A DNA stretch of 64,000 bases from Hofstenia miamia. Its lineage: Eukaryota; Xenacoelomorpha; Acoela. This document shows, piece after piece, positions 36,073-46,951 of the stretch. The stretch covers positions 679,259 to 743,258 of the forward strand of contig SCFE01000071.1 of the NCBI GenBank assembly GCA_004352715.1, in the 5' to 3' direction. The notes beneath the pieces were generated by a model. The model had not been told where the DNA came from. It saw only the letters and a program-made list of their open reading frames with translations, and ran no database searches. The stretch's first letter is position 1, and each line of letters begins with the position of its first letter. The position numbers and the translations under genes are program-made.

Positions 36073-37886
36073 CCGCTAAATATTATTTAAAAACTTCATC
36101 TTTAGGCAAGTTTCACTAAGATGACTGCAAATACATGTGGATATCAGTTTGTTTGTGTTTAATGTTAGTTAACTTTGGTGTAAGGACGAAATTGTTCCTT
36201 TCCGCTCTTGGTAATGGCAGAATCTGGTTTCTAATTATACAGATCTAAACCAGTAATCAAGATTAGGAGTGCATGTAGAAATGAACTCAGATATATCCGA
36301 TGAAAGCAGCCTATTGAATAATAGTAAGTCCAATAATTCTAACGCGAGGGAAATTGGTAGCAAATTTAATAGGAGTGAACGCCTGAAATAGTTGTGGACC
36401 TATTTAGTAGACTTCTTTTGGAACTGCTTGAGCTGCGTTAGGTGTATTTTCGTTGGTGTAAGTGCTGAAGAGCAATACATTAACTTTGGTAAAATGTGTT
36501 TTATAAATGGCAAGTTTTGTTTGGCTGTGAAGTTTCTGAGATAAGGCAACCAAGTAGAGATGAATTGAATGAAGCCATGAAACTTCAAAATTTTAAATTG
36601 GAATAAAACGTCATCAATGTTTATGGCGTATATACAAAATATGACACTACTGGTATACTAGATTTTTTTAATACGAAATTCCTGGATTATGACATTGCTT
36701 GAATTTGAAATTATTGGAATTCAATTTTAAAAGATTGAAATTTCCATGATGCGAAGTTAAAAATTAGGACTTTAAAATACTTCTCACAGCGTTAGTTAGA
36801 ACTTACCTACAATCTTCTGTAAAAACAGACCTTTTCTAAATACAACTGTGTTAATTACACCATGAATATATTGTAGTGTAGTTGTGTAGTATAGACAAAA
36901 CATAATTTATTAAATATGTTACTCTAAAAATCAATTGCTTGGTCAATATTGGGTTTCAAAAATTCCTATTTAATTCAACTTGAATTGTCAACTGAAACTC
37001 TATAACTGCTATAATTTTCAATTAAAACTTGCACAATATTACCTCTATTTAGTGAAAATATTTTTTGAAAAAGGTATACATTTCCTTCCTAGCATTTTCA
37101 CAACTAAGCCACCTGGAGTTGCACATTGTTAAACTTTATTTAGAACTGAGGCGATAATGTCTCTTTACACAATAAAAATGTAGCTGTCGAAGTTGTTTTT
37201 ATGCAGTTCATAAAATCATCAGCTGAGCCATTGCTGGATCTCCGAAAATTATGCATAGAGCATCCATGTATACAGCTAATATTTAATCTGTTACATCCCA
37301 ATGTGATCTTCACATCCTGTTGACGAGATACCTTTAAAGAATTAGCCAAAAATTCAGAATTTGGCACCGCAAAATCAGTTACCTAAATTTTCTAGATAAC
37401 ACATTCTAAGAATACACACACATGTAGTAATTTTCAAATGCTCACTTTTATAAATGAAAGTTGGATTTCTTTCAAAATCTGGTAAAACCATACACAGCCA
37501 ACAACTGTGATTTAAGTTGGCTATGAGTCATATTAAAAAATGCATTCATTACATGTTGCTGATACAATTAAAACCACTGTTTCATCTATTTCTACTGCTC
37601 AATAATGACGTGGTGAACTAATTAAGCACTGCAGAGTGCATATTTCTTCATCTCGCTGTAATTCAACAAAACCAATGTCAAGGGCTCCATAATTGCTGAT
37701 GGTGGATTTGAGCTTTTTTCTGATTTCCAACTCCAGTCAAATTTAAAACTTGTTATTTTGAAAAAATTTGGCAAGTATGTAAAGGCTAAATTCAATGAAT
37801 TTGCTTTCTCCATATAAACTAAAGTAAACTTTTATTAGGGTGGGAGTACTTCATAAGTTCCTGGGAATCTGTTAGTATAATTTTCA
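36041..37886. other. AT-rich region with one possible RT remnant
   Basis: Starts with a (TA)n tract (36041-36068). A minus-strand frame at 36400-36588 contains FIKHILPKLMYCSSALTPTK and LTQLKQFQKKSTK. This vaguely matches the segment after the catalytic core of non-LTR reverse transcriptases (hydrophobic-P-x-L-x-YCS, then L-x-x-x-Q). The remainder holds no recognisable gene; frames at 37140-37367 and 37622-37813 look like chance. Confidence 0.3.
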
Positions 37887-39950
37887 TCAGCTAAGGTTTG
37901 CTCTCTTTGTTTCCAACTGATGGTTGGTGATCTGGTCCTGCATCACTTTGAGAGTTTGTTCAACCATATCTTGGAATTTTGAAAATCGATCATCAGGATC
38001 ACTTGCCTGACCAACATGATGCCTTGTTACTTCTAAATAACCTAAATCGTTCAATGCTTTTATGGTTTCTTTGGAGGTAGCTCTATCCATATTAGTGAGC
38101 AGTGACTTTATTGTGACTGATTGTTGTGATGTCTTGATACAAATGTCTATAACAATATCACATATCTTCCTTTGAAATGTGTTAATGTTTGTCTGGATCT
38201 GATAGAATTTCATAGCTTCTCTTGTTGATGGATCTTCTTTTGCTATCTCAATAGCAACCTGTGCAAGAATAGGGTAATCTGCAATAGTCAACTTGTCGAT
38301 AGTACCCAGGCGCAATCTATAGAATGGATTTTCATTCATTTTATGAATAACTCGATTAACAGCCCTTATTTCAAACTGCAAATCTGGAAAGTTTTTTAGG
38401 ATGCTAAACCGGTGAGAACATTTCAGAGAGATGAATTCCACTGTTGACAAGTTGAAATAGCAATAACGAATGGAAATATAACCAATTATATGATTGGTGA
38501 TCTGGCTAGCATCATCGTTCATGAATAGCTACTGATCTTGGGCCATCAGCGGATCTAGATTGTAATAAATGCCCTTATAACAGAGATCACTACCAAAATA
38601 TGATCTTGCCTCAGCTTCAACTACTCTGAGATTATCTGGATTCCAAGGAGTGTTAACATCATATCCAGTAAAAGCTAGAAGCAAGTCGTTTGCAATTGCC
38701 TGGCTAGTGTTGAGCATAAACACAGCACACATGGTGACAATTGCCCTCATGATTTTCTTTGGCTTAGTATCAATCCTTACATATGATCCAATTAGAGAAG
38801 CACACAAACATGCAAATATGTGAAACACATTATTAGCTTCTCTGTCCTCTTTTGTTGTAATTCTAGCTACACCACAATGTGCCAACCATTCTGTCAAATC
38901 AACTTCATTTGCTCCCCGGAACATGAATTCAGGAATTAATTGTGAATATAGTGTTTAATTTAACATCCCTATCATAAGCGCTAATAATTTATGTCTGGCC
39001 AATTTTCTGATCTTGTATGACATAATCAAATCAAAGTTATTGTCATTGACATTGACAAAACTGACAAACTTAAGATCTCACTTATTTAAAAGAGGATTTT
39101 GAGGAGTTATACCAAGTGAGGACTCCCAATCTTTAGCTCCTACTAATAACTTGGTTCTATCAACTGTAAAACCAGAATTCTTCTTTATGAGTCTTTTAAA
39201 ACACCTCTCCAATTCTTTGGGTTCTTGTCTCACAGCATATGCTTCTGGAGGATAAAGAGATCGATCCAGGATGGATAAAGTCAACAAATTTGATGCACCA
39301 GGAACACTTGCGCAGTACTTGTTGTACTCAGTTTCATTCAACCACTCAGCCACACATTTTGGATTAGAAATGAAGATTACAATACATTGATCCATGTCTA
39401 TCATAACATATCGTTGTAACCTCTTCAGCAAGATTATTAGAAATGTGTCTAATGTTGTATGGTCTGCTTCATGCCACAATGATGTTAGGTAATCACTGGC
39501 CTGAGCATTTGTTGTTGTGCTGAATATCTCTCTGACAAATGCCTACTGATGTAGTAGTGTCTCCATTGAATCGCCTCATGACTCTGATCCTTCCATGAAG
39601 CATGTGTGATAGCTGCAACACCTGATGCATGAGTATCAACTCCACCTTCTTCTAGTAGTGTTAAGAATTGAGCTTGATTTAATCGTAATTTTGTGTATCT
39701 AGCTGAATACCAGTCATATCATCATCTAATTTCGGGTATAGCATGCCGAGTAAATTAAAAAAACTGCCGATCTTCCATTTGACTTGGCTTGATTAATTCC
39801 TCTGAAAAGAACTTTGTATCAACTGAAAACTCTATTTCATCTATTTGAAATTCTGGAACTTCTCCTTCTGGTGTATTTTCAGCTGTGTTAGATAAGTTAT
39901 CTAAGTCGTCCTGAGAACAGCAGCACCTTGAACACTTGAAACAGCATTAG
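37887..39950 (-). pseudogene. RNA-virus nucleoprotein-like endogenous viral element
   Basis: From about 39520 down to a stop at 37887 one minus-strand frame stays open, apart from three internal stops (39078 TGA, one near 38955, and 38529 TAG). A further piece upstream (about 39530-39730) continues after a frameshift. There are no introns, and the protein-like composition is unlike the AT-rich flanks. The middle has THEDREANN-like charged text, here TTKEDREANN, followed by FHIFACLCASLIGSYVRI. The C-terminal third has TIADYPILAQVAIEIAKEDP, resembling the Y/F-P-x-L-A...K-x-x-P segment of nucleoproteins of bornavirus-like negative-strand RNA viruses. A charged tail rich in Q and D follows. I infer a mononegavirus-type nucleoprotein copy in the genome. 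An unknown decayed host gene is the alternative. Confidence 0.45.
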
Positions 39951-40339
39951 CAAAAGCAACTATACTATGAGACATATACAACAGCCAAATGAGTGAGTAT
40001 ATTACTCTTTGGAATACAAAGAAATATTATGTATAATGCAGTTCAATGAATGAATTATGTACAAATATTACAAACAGTTAATTTAACATATATTAAAATG
40101 AAATTACTTCCTGTTGAAAAAATCCTATTAAATTTGCACATAAATAATATATAGGTTGCAGTGGAAAATTTTGTCGGATTTGAAAAGCGTAAATGACAGC
40201 ACTGTTTATAAGAAAACAATTATATTTCAATTAACAAAATAATATTTTTAACAAAAGCTGCGTAATGAAAATTAAAAAGTATGTTAGAAATAGTCACCAT
40301 TTGCATCAATACATGTGGCCCATCTTTGCGGAAGCAAAG

Positions 40340-42481
40340 ATCACTCGTTCGACAGCTTCAATCTGTTTGTCAACTCTACTTCTCCATCTGCTAATCCGGC
40401 TGCTCTACAATATGCTGTCACTTAATGCTGCTCTCTCATCTTTGCTGCCCGTTTTTAGTGATTCCTTCTCAGTTGACGATTGGTTCACTTTCTTTCATCA
40501 AGTTATTTCTTCTTATGTTCCTCCTCGGCGGAAAAAGCGTGCTTCTCTTCCTTTCTATTTTTCGTCCCTTACTGTGCACTCCAAGCTTGCTTCTCTCACA
40601 GAAGATGTTATCAATTTTATGGAACTTGATAAAGTCTCTTTTCTGTCCAGCTTCTCGTCTGGTTCTCTTCAAGACTCTTATTCCTTCCTGCGTTCTCTTC
40701 ATTCCAAGCCTGAGCTCCCCAATTTGAGATGGAACCTTCTTTCTGCTCACTCTGACCTGGAGAAAGCTGATCTGTTCAACGCGTATTTTGCCTCTAACTT
40801 CTCTGTACCTGTCTCCATGTGCCCTGGTCCGCCTGCTGCCTCCNATGATATTTCTCTCATGCTTAAATCTTGCAAGTTGTCTGGTCCTTGTTATCCTGAC
40901 GGTGTTCCTTCCTTTGTAATTCATGAAACCTCCTCCACGCTTTCTATCCATTTAAAGCATCTTTACTCCTTCATTTGCTCCACTAAGCGCTTTCCCGCCT
41001 GTTGGAAGATATCTTGGATTTCTCCGCTGTTAAAATCTAATCAGCTTCCCTCCTCGCAGGTCACGTCCTACCGCCCAATAGCTATTCTATCTCGACTTTC
41101 TATCATCTTTGAACGCCTTGTTTTTCGTTATGTATTCCCAAAAATTCGGCACCTCATCTCTTCTTCTCAGCATGGCAACCTTCCTGGTCGCTCTATGCTT
41201 ACTAACCTGCTCACTCTGATCGAAAACTGATACTTTCGCTCTGATAGTAATGATCCTGGTTGTGTTATCTTTCTTGACATCTCTAAAGCGTTTGATCGTC
41301 CCTCATTCCATTCTGCTTGACAAGTTACGTTTATTTGGTGTTTTGATGTGGATTTCATCGAACTGTTCCAGTCTTACCTGACCAATCGCCACCAGTGTGT
41401 CAAAATCAACTCGTCTATCTCTTCTCCTGTCCCCGTTACAAGTGGTGCCCCTCAAGGCTCAGTGTTTGCTGTTCTTTTCTTCCTCGTTGCCATTAACGAC
41501 CTCCCTAATTCTGTTCTCAACTCGTCTTGTGTTGTATGTCGACGACACTGCGATTTTTGATTTTGGTTGGTCTTTTGCTTCTAACATTTCTTCTGATCTT
41601 GAGCACTTGTCTACTTGGTCCTCTGTCAACCATCTTGATTTTAGCACTACCAAGACATGTGGTATTTCCTTTTCTGCGACTCCCCCTTCTGATTTGCCTC
41701 TACCTGTGAACTTTGCGCCTCATCACACTCATCTTGGAGTTCAACTTGCTGCAAACTTAAATTGGACTGGACATGTGTCTTTGCGTCTCCGCTATTGCAA
41801 ATTCCTCGCTATTTGCCCTTTTCCGTAATGTTCCTTTTAATACCTCGTCCGCTGTGAAGCTCACTTTGTTCAAGTCCATCCTCGCGCCACTCTTCTCTAA
41901 ACGTCTCCTTGTTGGTGGCCTTCTCGTGGTTTGTTCCACTCCATGGAACGTTTCCAGAAAGGCGCTTTCAAATGGATTTAATATTTGGCCTATAGAGACG
42001 CTCCGCTGAAATTCTCCACTCTCCCGCTGTCACTTTACTTCCATGCCTGTGATCTCCTTCTGTTCAATCGACTACTGACTCCTTTTGATTTCATTAAGTT
42101 CTCTAATTCCATTAAGTTCTCCAATTCCTGCTGCACTCGCTCTGATGATGTTGTCACCTTCTCCATTCGTCGTACAAAGAAACATCGCACCCTTCACTCG
42201 TTTTTCAATAGTGCTTGTACTGCTGCTAATTACATCTTGACTCGCAACCCTCCAACTGCGATTGATTTCTTTTCCCCGCCACCGAGCTTCAAGAAATCTT
42301 TGATGGCTTTCCTCTTTGCTGAGCCCATCTCCAACTTCGCCTACTCTTCCATTTGCTCCTATTTCATCTCCTGTGACTGTCCTTGCTGCCGTAAAACTTG
42401 ACTTGCTTTTATTTTTTTTGTTGTGTATGCCTTCAGCGGCTAAATAAAGTCATTGATTATTATTATTATTATTATTATTCC
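40340..42481 (+). mobile_element. Non-LTR retrotransposon copy A, nested in mariner
   Basis: Flanked by CAAAG on both sides (40335-40339 and 42482-42486), a 5 bp target-site duplication. It is 5'-truncated and ends TTCAGCGGCTAAATAAAGTC followed by a short (ATT)n tail, typical of APE-type elements with microsatellite tails. The sense strand is rich in C and T and clearly less AT-rich than the host sequence. One N at 40844 hides about 36 bases that are present in copy B. Confidence 0.85.
40400..42401 (+). pseudogene. Reverse transcriptase of non-LTR copy A
   Basis: Plus-strand pieces of a non-LTR reverse transcriptase. The region before RT includes DVINFMELDKVSFLSSFSSG. Then come SYRPIAILSRLSIIFERLVF (RT block 2), CVIFLDISKAFDRPSF (block A aspartate), TSGAPQGSVFAVLFF (block B), YVDDTAIFDFGWSF (block C with the YVDD catalytic pair) and HHTHLGVQLAANLNWTGHVS. 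The C-terminal tail ends SYFISCDCPCCRKT at 42401. One TGA after LIEN and frameshifts after SSCVV and CKF break it. No endonuclease domain is present in this truncated copy. The clade is unresolved; a catalytic YVDD and (ATT)n tail do not settle it. Confidence 0.8.
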
Positions 42482-43586
42482 CAAAGCATAAAATTTGGGA
42501 GGCGTTGATTTAATTTTAAATTGATGTTATAGCATCATCACCTCCTCTAAACCGTTTTCCTTTAAATGAAGCTTTCATAGACGAGAAAAAATAGTATTCG
42601 CTTGGGGCTAAGTCTGGTGAGAACGGTGGATGGGATATGGTTGGAAGGTGTATCGCCAGTATCTTAGCAACCGAAATTCGTGCGGTATGAGGTCGCGCAT
42701 TATCGTGCAATAAGTGCAAACCATGAGATGCTGTGTCTAATGATCTTCATTTATCTTGAAGATTGATTTTTAATTCCTCTAAAAGTTCGCAATAATTAAT
42801 AGAATTCATTGTTTGATTTTGTTCTAATAATTTCCATACAATAATACCTTTGCTATCCCAAAAGAAAATGGCTAATGATTTTTCTGGTGTTAAGCACTTA
42901 GAACTATTCCTGACCAACGGAACATCACCACCTGCCCAACATTTATTATGTGAAAAGATTCCAGTGTTGTTCCATAATACCGATGTCTCATCTTCCGTAA
43001 TTAAATGATTCAAGAAATTGTTTCCTTCAAATTTTATCAATAATTCGTTGCGTATCCGTGTACGGGTTTCTTTATTTCCATCTGAAAGATCATGGGACAC
43101 CCATTTACAACAAACATACTTTATGTCCATTTTCTTCATAAGTTGTCTTACCGTTGAGTCTGAAACGTTCATAGCAAAACCAATTTCTTCTGCAGTTGCA
43201 CGTAGAAATTCTTGTAAATAACCTTTAATTTCTTCATCAATATCTACACTTGGTCTTCCTGATTGTTCTGAATCGGCAATATCAAAATAATCGTCATTGA
43301 ACTTCCTTATCCATCTTTGACATGTTCTTTCATTCACAACTGTTAGTTATTGTTCCTTCCACCACAGCTTCATTAAATGCTTGTGCCATATCTGCACCAT
43401 TCAGTTTTCTTAACCAGCAATAATACATTATAATTCGTAATGATTTTCTATCAACATCCATTCTATAAGTACGAGTCAGTTTTCATACACAGCAAATTTT
43501 TATTTAACGTTGTCAATAGCTATAAAGTGATTTGTCATAGCTATAAGTAGCTATATATAAATCTGACAAAACTTTCCGCTGCACTC

Positions 43587-44059
43587 TATATTAAATAATA
43601 TTTGAGAATTAACTACTAAATTCCAAACTGAAAATACTCTTAAATATTGATATAGCAGGCATTAGCAATAGACCTAATAACACTGTCTTTGTAATGGGAT
43701 TAACCACTGAACGCTGAATTTTTCTGTAAATATAAAAAATTGATGCCTGCACCCTGTTTTTCATGATTTTCACGCCAAAATTTAAAAAAATTGAAATTTA
43801 AGAGAAAATTTTTATTTGGTTGTAGGAAGACAAAGCTAGTTAAATTTAGGAGCACAATTAGAAACATTTATGGAACTTTTGACTTTTTCACTTAAGAAAT
43901 AGCTGGATTATGTATTCAAATCATTTCGTGATTATATATAAATATGTTGCAAAGTGATATAATTCTTAGATATTACACCGGCTCTGAATAACTCCACTAT
44001 CAGTGTGATAGATGAACTTGTTAATGATTTATTTGTGATATCATTTTCTCATTGTGACT
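43587..44059. other. Left flank of the Harbinger element
   Basis: AT-rich, with no gene. It probably contains the left end of the Harbinger element, but I could not identify a terminal repeat by eye. Confidence 0.3.
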
Positions 44060-45050
44060 ATGTGGAGAGTGGAAGCAGATGTACACTTCTCTGGCTTAAG
44101 AAAACAAAGACGTTTCATGGATCGCATGGATCCATTAGCCTATATGAGTGACCTTGATTTTATTGATAGATATCGTCGACCCAAATTTGCCTAGCTTGAT
44201 TTATCTTGTGAATTGGAACCCTATCTTCTGCATTCTACCCGTCGAAACTATTCTCTAAGTATACCTCTGCAAGTCTGCATCGCATTGAGATACTACGCCA
44301 AAGGAAATTATCTGCAAGACGTTGGTGATTTACATGGTGTATCGGAGAAGACTGTTGGAAGAACTATTCACGCTGTATCTAAAGGCATTTGCAAGATAAA
44401 CAACAAGTACATCAACTGGCGAACTGATGACCAAATGATTTTGGAGAAAGAGAGGTTTCACAATTATTGCAGCATGCCAAATACAATCGGTTGTATAGAT
44501 GGAACACAGATTCCTATAAAAGCACCATCTCAAAATGAGTGTATTTGTGAATCGCAGAGGTTGGAACTTTCTCTCGACTGTCAAGTCATCTGCAGCTCTA
44601 CCCTGAAATTATATGATAGTAGTCCTATGTGGCCGGGCAGTTGTCACGATGCTCATATTCGAAGGAGCAGCAGGCCTTGGGAGTACATAGAGAACTTTAC
44701 TTCCAACACTGATGAAACCGCACCGTACTGCATCCAAAGAGGAAGAAGAAGGCTTTAACAAGACTCTTTCAAAAGGTCCGACGAGTGTAGAGAGATGTAT
44801 AGGAGTTCTAAAATCGCGATTCCGATGTCTTTCTAATTCTATGAATTTCTCACCAGCAAAATGTTGTACTGTGATTCTAAGTTGTGCGACTCTTCATAAC
44901 ATTGCAACTGATTTACGTCTCTCATATTCACTTACTAATACAAATTTCGAATCTCCAATAATTCTTCCAAATTTTGATGCTAATATCATCAATTCTGTCA
45001 GTGGACTACAATTACGAGATCAAATCGCTCAAAATATATTTGCAGTTTAA
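44060..45050 (+). pseudogene. PIF/Harbinger transposase (HARBI1-like), broken
   Basis: From ATG 44060 the frame reads MWRVEADVHFSG, RRFMDRMDPL and DFIDRYRRPKFA, then a TAG. It continues in the same frame with IPLQVCIALRYYAKGNYLQD, the helix-turn-helix VSEKTVGRTIHAVSKGI, and NTIGCIDGTQIPIKAPSQNE with the first catalytic aspartate. MWPGSCHDAHIRRSS (second block) follows. A deletion removes the conserved GDSGYPL region, and a frameshift leads to TSVERCIGVLKSRFRCLS with the catalytic glutamate, ending at 45050. The element carries its partner Myb-like gene on the opposite strand about 410 bases downstream. Confidence 0.85.
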
Positions 45051-45463
45051 TGTGCAGTATGCTATGCTATGAATGTATTCAATATATATATTCTCGAAAA
45101 GTATGAGTTCTACTCTTCACATACATGTAGGCCTATTTATATAACACCTGTCTTTATTTTTCGTTGACTGGGAGCACTTTACATTAATTATAGCCTTATC
45201 TAATGTATATTAATTGCCAGTACTTTAGGCCTACATGTGACACGCTGACGTACATGTCAAACGATTATACTTATTTTCTATTTTTTATGATGAATATGAA
45301 TGTCCAACTTAGGTCTACTAAATGATAAACTGAAATATAATAATGATCATAGTTGTACTAATGATTTACATACATAATATTTTATTGTATAGAAAATGAT
45401 ATGGGCATTCGCAAAAGCTATAAAATAGAAGAGGTCAAGTGAGAAAACTGGTGTATAGGCCTA

Positions 45464-45622
45464 TTAATCTATGGTCAGTAGCTGGTCGTAGAAATCATCT
45501 TTCGCCTTATTTGTTATCGTGTTTGTGAATTTCAAACTGAGTGTCTTCCAATGTTTCTCATGGAAATTGATAATCACCTTGATTTCTTCACTGGAGAATG
45601 CTTGTTGTCTTGAGTGCTTCAT
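45464..45622 (-). pseudogene. Harbinger Myb/SANT-like DNA-binding protein, truncated
   Basis: From ATG 45622 on the minus strand, 52 codons read MKHSRQQAFSSEEIKVIINF, HEKHWKTLSLKFTNTITNKA and KDDFYDQLLTID, then stop. The F-S-x-E-E opening and the F-x-NTITNK-x-K motif match the Myb-like second protein of PIF/Harbinger elements, related to NAIF1, which carries the transposase to the nucleus and to the element ends. Family members are longer, so the protein is cut by the TAA. Convergent orientation with the transposase is the usual arrangement. Confidence 0.65.
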
Positions 45623-45661
45623 TTCGATAAAAAGAGCATAGATTTAACAGACTATTTGTCG

Positions 45662-45695
45662 CAAAGACGCTATATTACGGAATATAGCGTCTTTG
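45662..45695. other. Perfect 15 bp hairpin upstream of the Myb-like gene
   Basis: CAAAGACGCTATATT, loop ACGG, AATATAGCGTCTTTG: fully paired arms. It lies 40 bases upstream of the Myb-like ATG, in the place expected for its promoter or the subterminal region of the Harbinger element. A binding site or secondary structure is possible; no protein is implied by sequence. Confidence 0.8.
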
Positions 45696-45699
45696 ATGT

Positions 45700-46951
45700 G
45701 TCGACAGAAAGGAGAAGCGAAGATAGACGTATATACGTCATATTCATGATCACGTAACTCACTCATTCGCTCGATTATCTGCACAGATCAGGCAACGCTG
45801 AAGGTGCTCTGTCGGATTTCTATGTTATACAGCGAACTAACAATGAGTTTATGTCATTCAAATAACGTTCTCTGTTAAATCAGTTCTCTGTTTTCTTGAT
45901 GGCCACTGTAACTTGACAGTGCTTTGTGACACTAGTCTCTGATTGTCTGAAAGTTTCTTGTTCCAAATCTTGTAAAATGAGAGAATGTTAGTTTATCTTC
46001 AACATTCAGCAAAAATCATTGCAGAACCCTTAACATATTTTTAAAAGATATTATTAGCGTATGTATGTATGTATGTATGTAAGCACTTGATAATTTATTT
46101 GAGGCTTTGTGCTTATCAAGCAATGACAGAAAGCTCGTCACCAAGAAACATGGAGCTGTGTAAATTTAGAGTGTGGTTTGCATGACGCATTGAATGTAAA
46201 AGAATCTGATACATAACTATGTGTGGAATTGAAAGAAACCTTGCCGGAGACACGTGCGATTTGCTCTAATAGCATTTGAGATCAGTTGAGGCTTATTCAG
46301 AACTTCGGCGAATCACATAATTAATGCATACTTCTTACTTGGGCAACACACCAATTACACGTCGCAGACAATGTTTCCAAATGTCTTTCACCAACGTCAA
46401 TACGCAGGTTTATGGAGACCTGACCTTTTGCTCAGTGGTAATTAATCATTAGACAGTACAACAATAAACTTCGTTACAGTCCTACAAAAGCAAATAGGTA
46501 TTAAGTACATTATTATATGCAAACATTTTGTTTTTAAGAGGTCGGAAATCCCGTTTTATCTAGAAAATCTTAAAGACTGGCGCTCATTTCGCAAATGATT
46601 ATATAGAAATCAGGTGTTTTAGTAAATTTTTTATTTCATTTTTATTTAGATGAAATATCTCAAAATACTTTTAAATGCGTCATTAGTTATAGATGACATT
46701 TAGACAAGTTTTTTCTTGCTTATAACTTTGTTATAATTATTTTTAAAGTTAAATCCACATGAGCAAAACAGCACACATGAGGTTCTACGTCGGTGCGGTG
46801 GGCTTAATTGGACGAAAAGCAGAAGCTTTCACCAGGTGTTGTAAACACATTGCAAAATACAGTATATATCTACACATTTTGTTGATGTTGAAATGATTGT
46901 ATGAATAAATTGGAGTCTTACAAACGCCATTCTGGTACTACTGCTTCTCCG
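45700..46951. other. No recognised gene
   Basis: Contains a (GTAT)n tract at about 46058-46082 and probably the right terminus of the Harbinger element, not identified. Less AT-rich than most of the window, but with no coding frame. Confidence 0.4.

Larger units (their letters stand above)
40284..43461 (-). pseudogene. mariner transposase, interrupted and frameshifted
   Basis: The minus-strand start is MDVDRKSLRIIMYYCWLRKL (43461), then after a frameshift NERTCQRWIRKFNDDYFDIA, the mariner DNA-binding region. The catalytic part has HLITEDETSVLW (first aspartate), HDNARPHTA (second) and PPFSPDLAPSEYYFF (third, D34D spacing). The C-terminal tail is split: KFYAL lies right of the inserted retrotransposon, and LPQRWATCIDANGDYF with the stop at 40284 lies left of it. 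There is a stop after NLQDK and a frameshift after ITSI. The element is inactive but still readable, so it is moderately young. Confidence 0.9.
40154..43586 (-). mobile_element. mariner element split by a nested retrotransposon
   Basis: The left terminus GGTTGCAGTGGAAAATTTTG and the reverse complement of the right terminus GAGTGCAGCGGAAAGTTTTG pair over about 27 bases, and each is flanked by TA (40152-40153 and 43587-43588). Subtracting the inserted retrotransposon leaves about 1286 bases, the normal mariner size. Confidence 0.9.

Noticed and set aside
40425-41653. Opposite-strand frames within the non-LTR element
   Set aside because: They are antisense shadows of the reverse transcriptase created by its skewed base composition.
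43018-43221. Plus-strand frame over the mariner
   Set aside because: Antisense shadow of the transposase.
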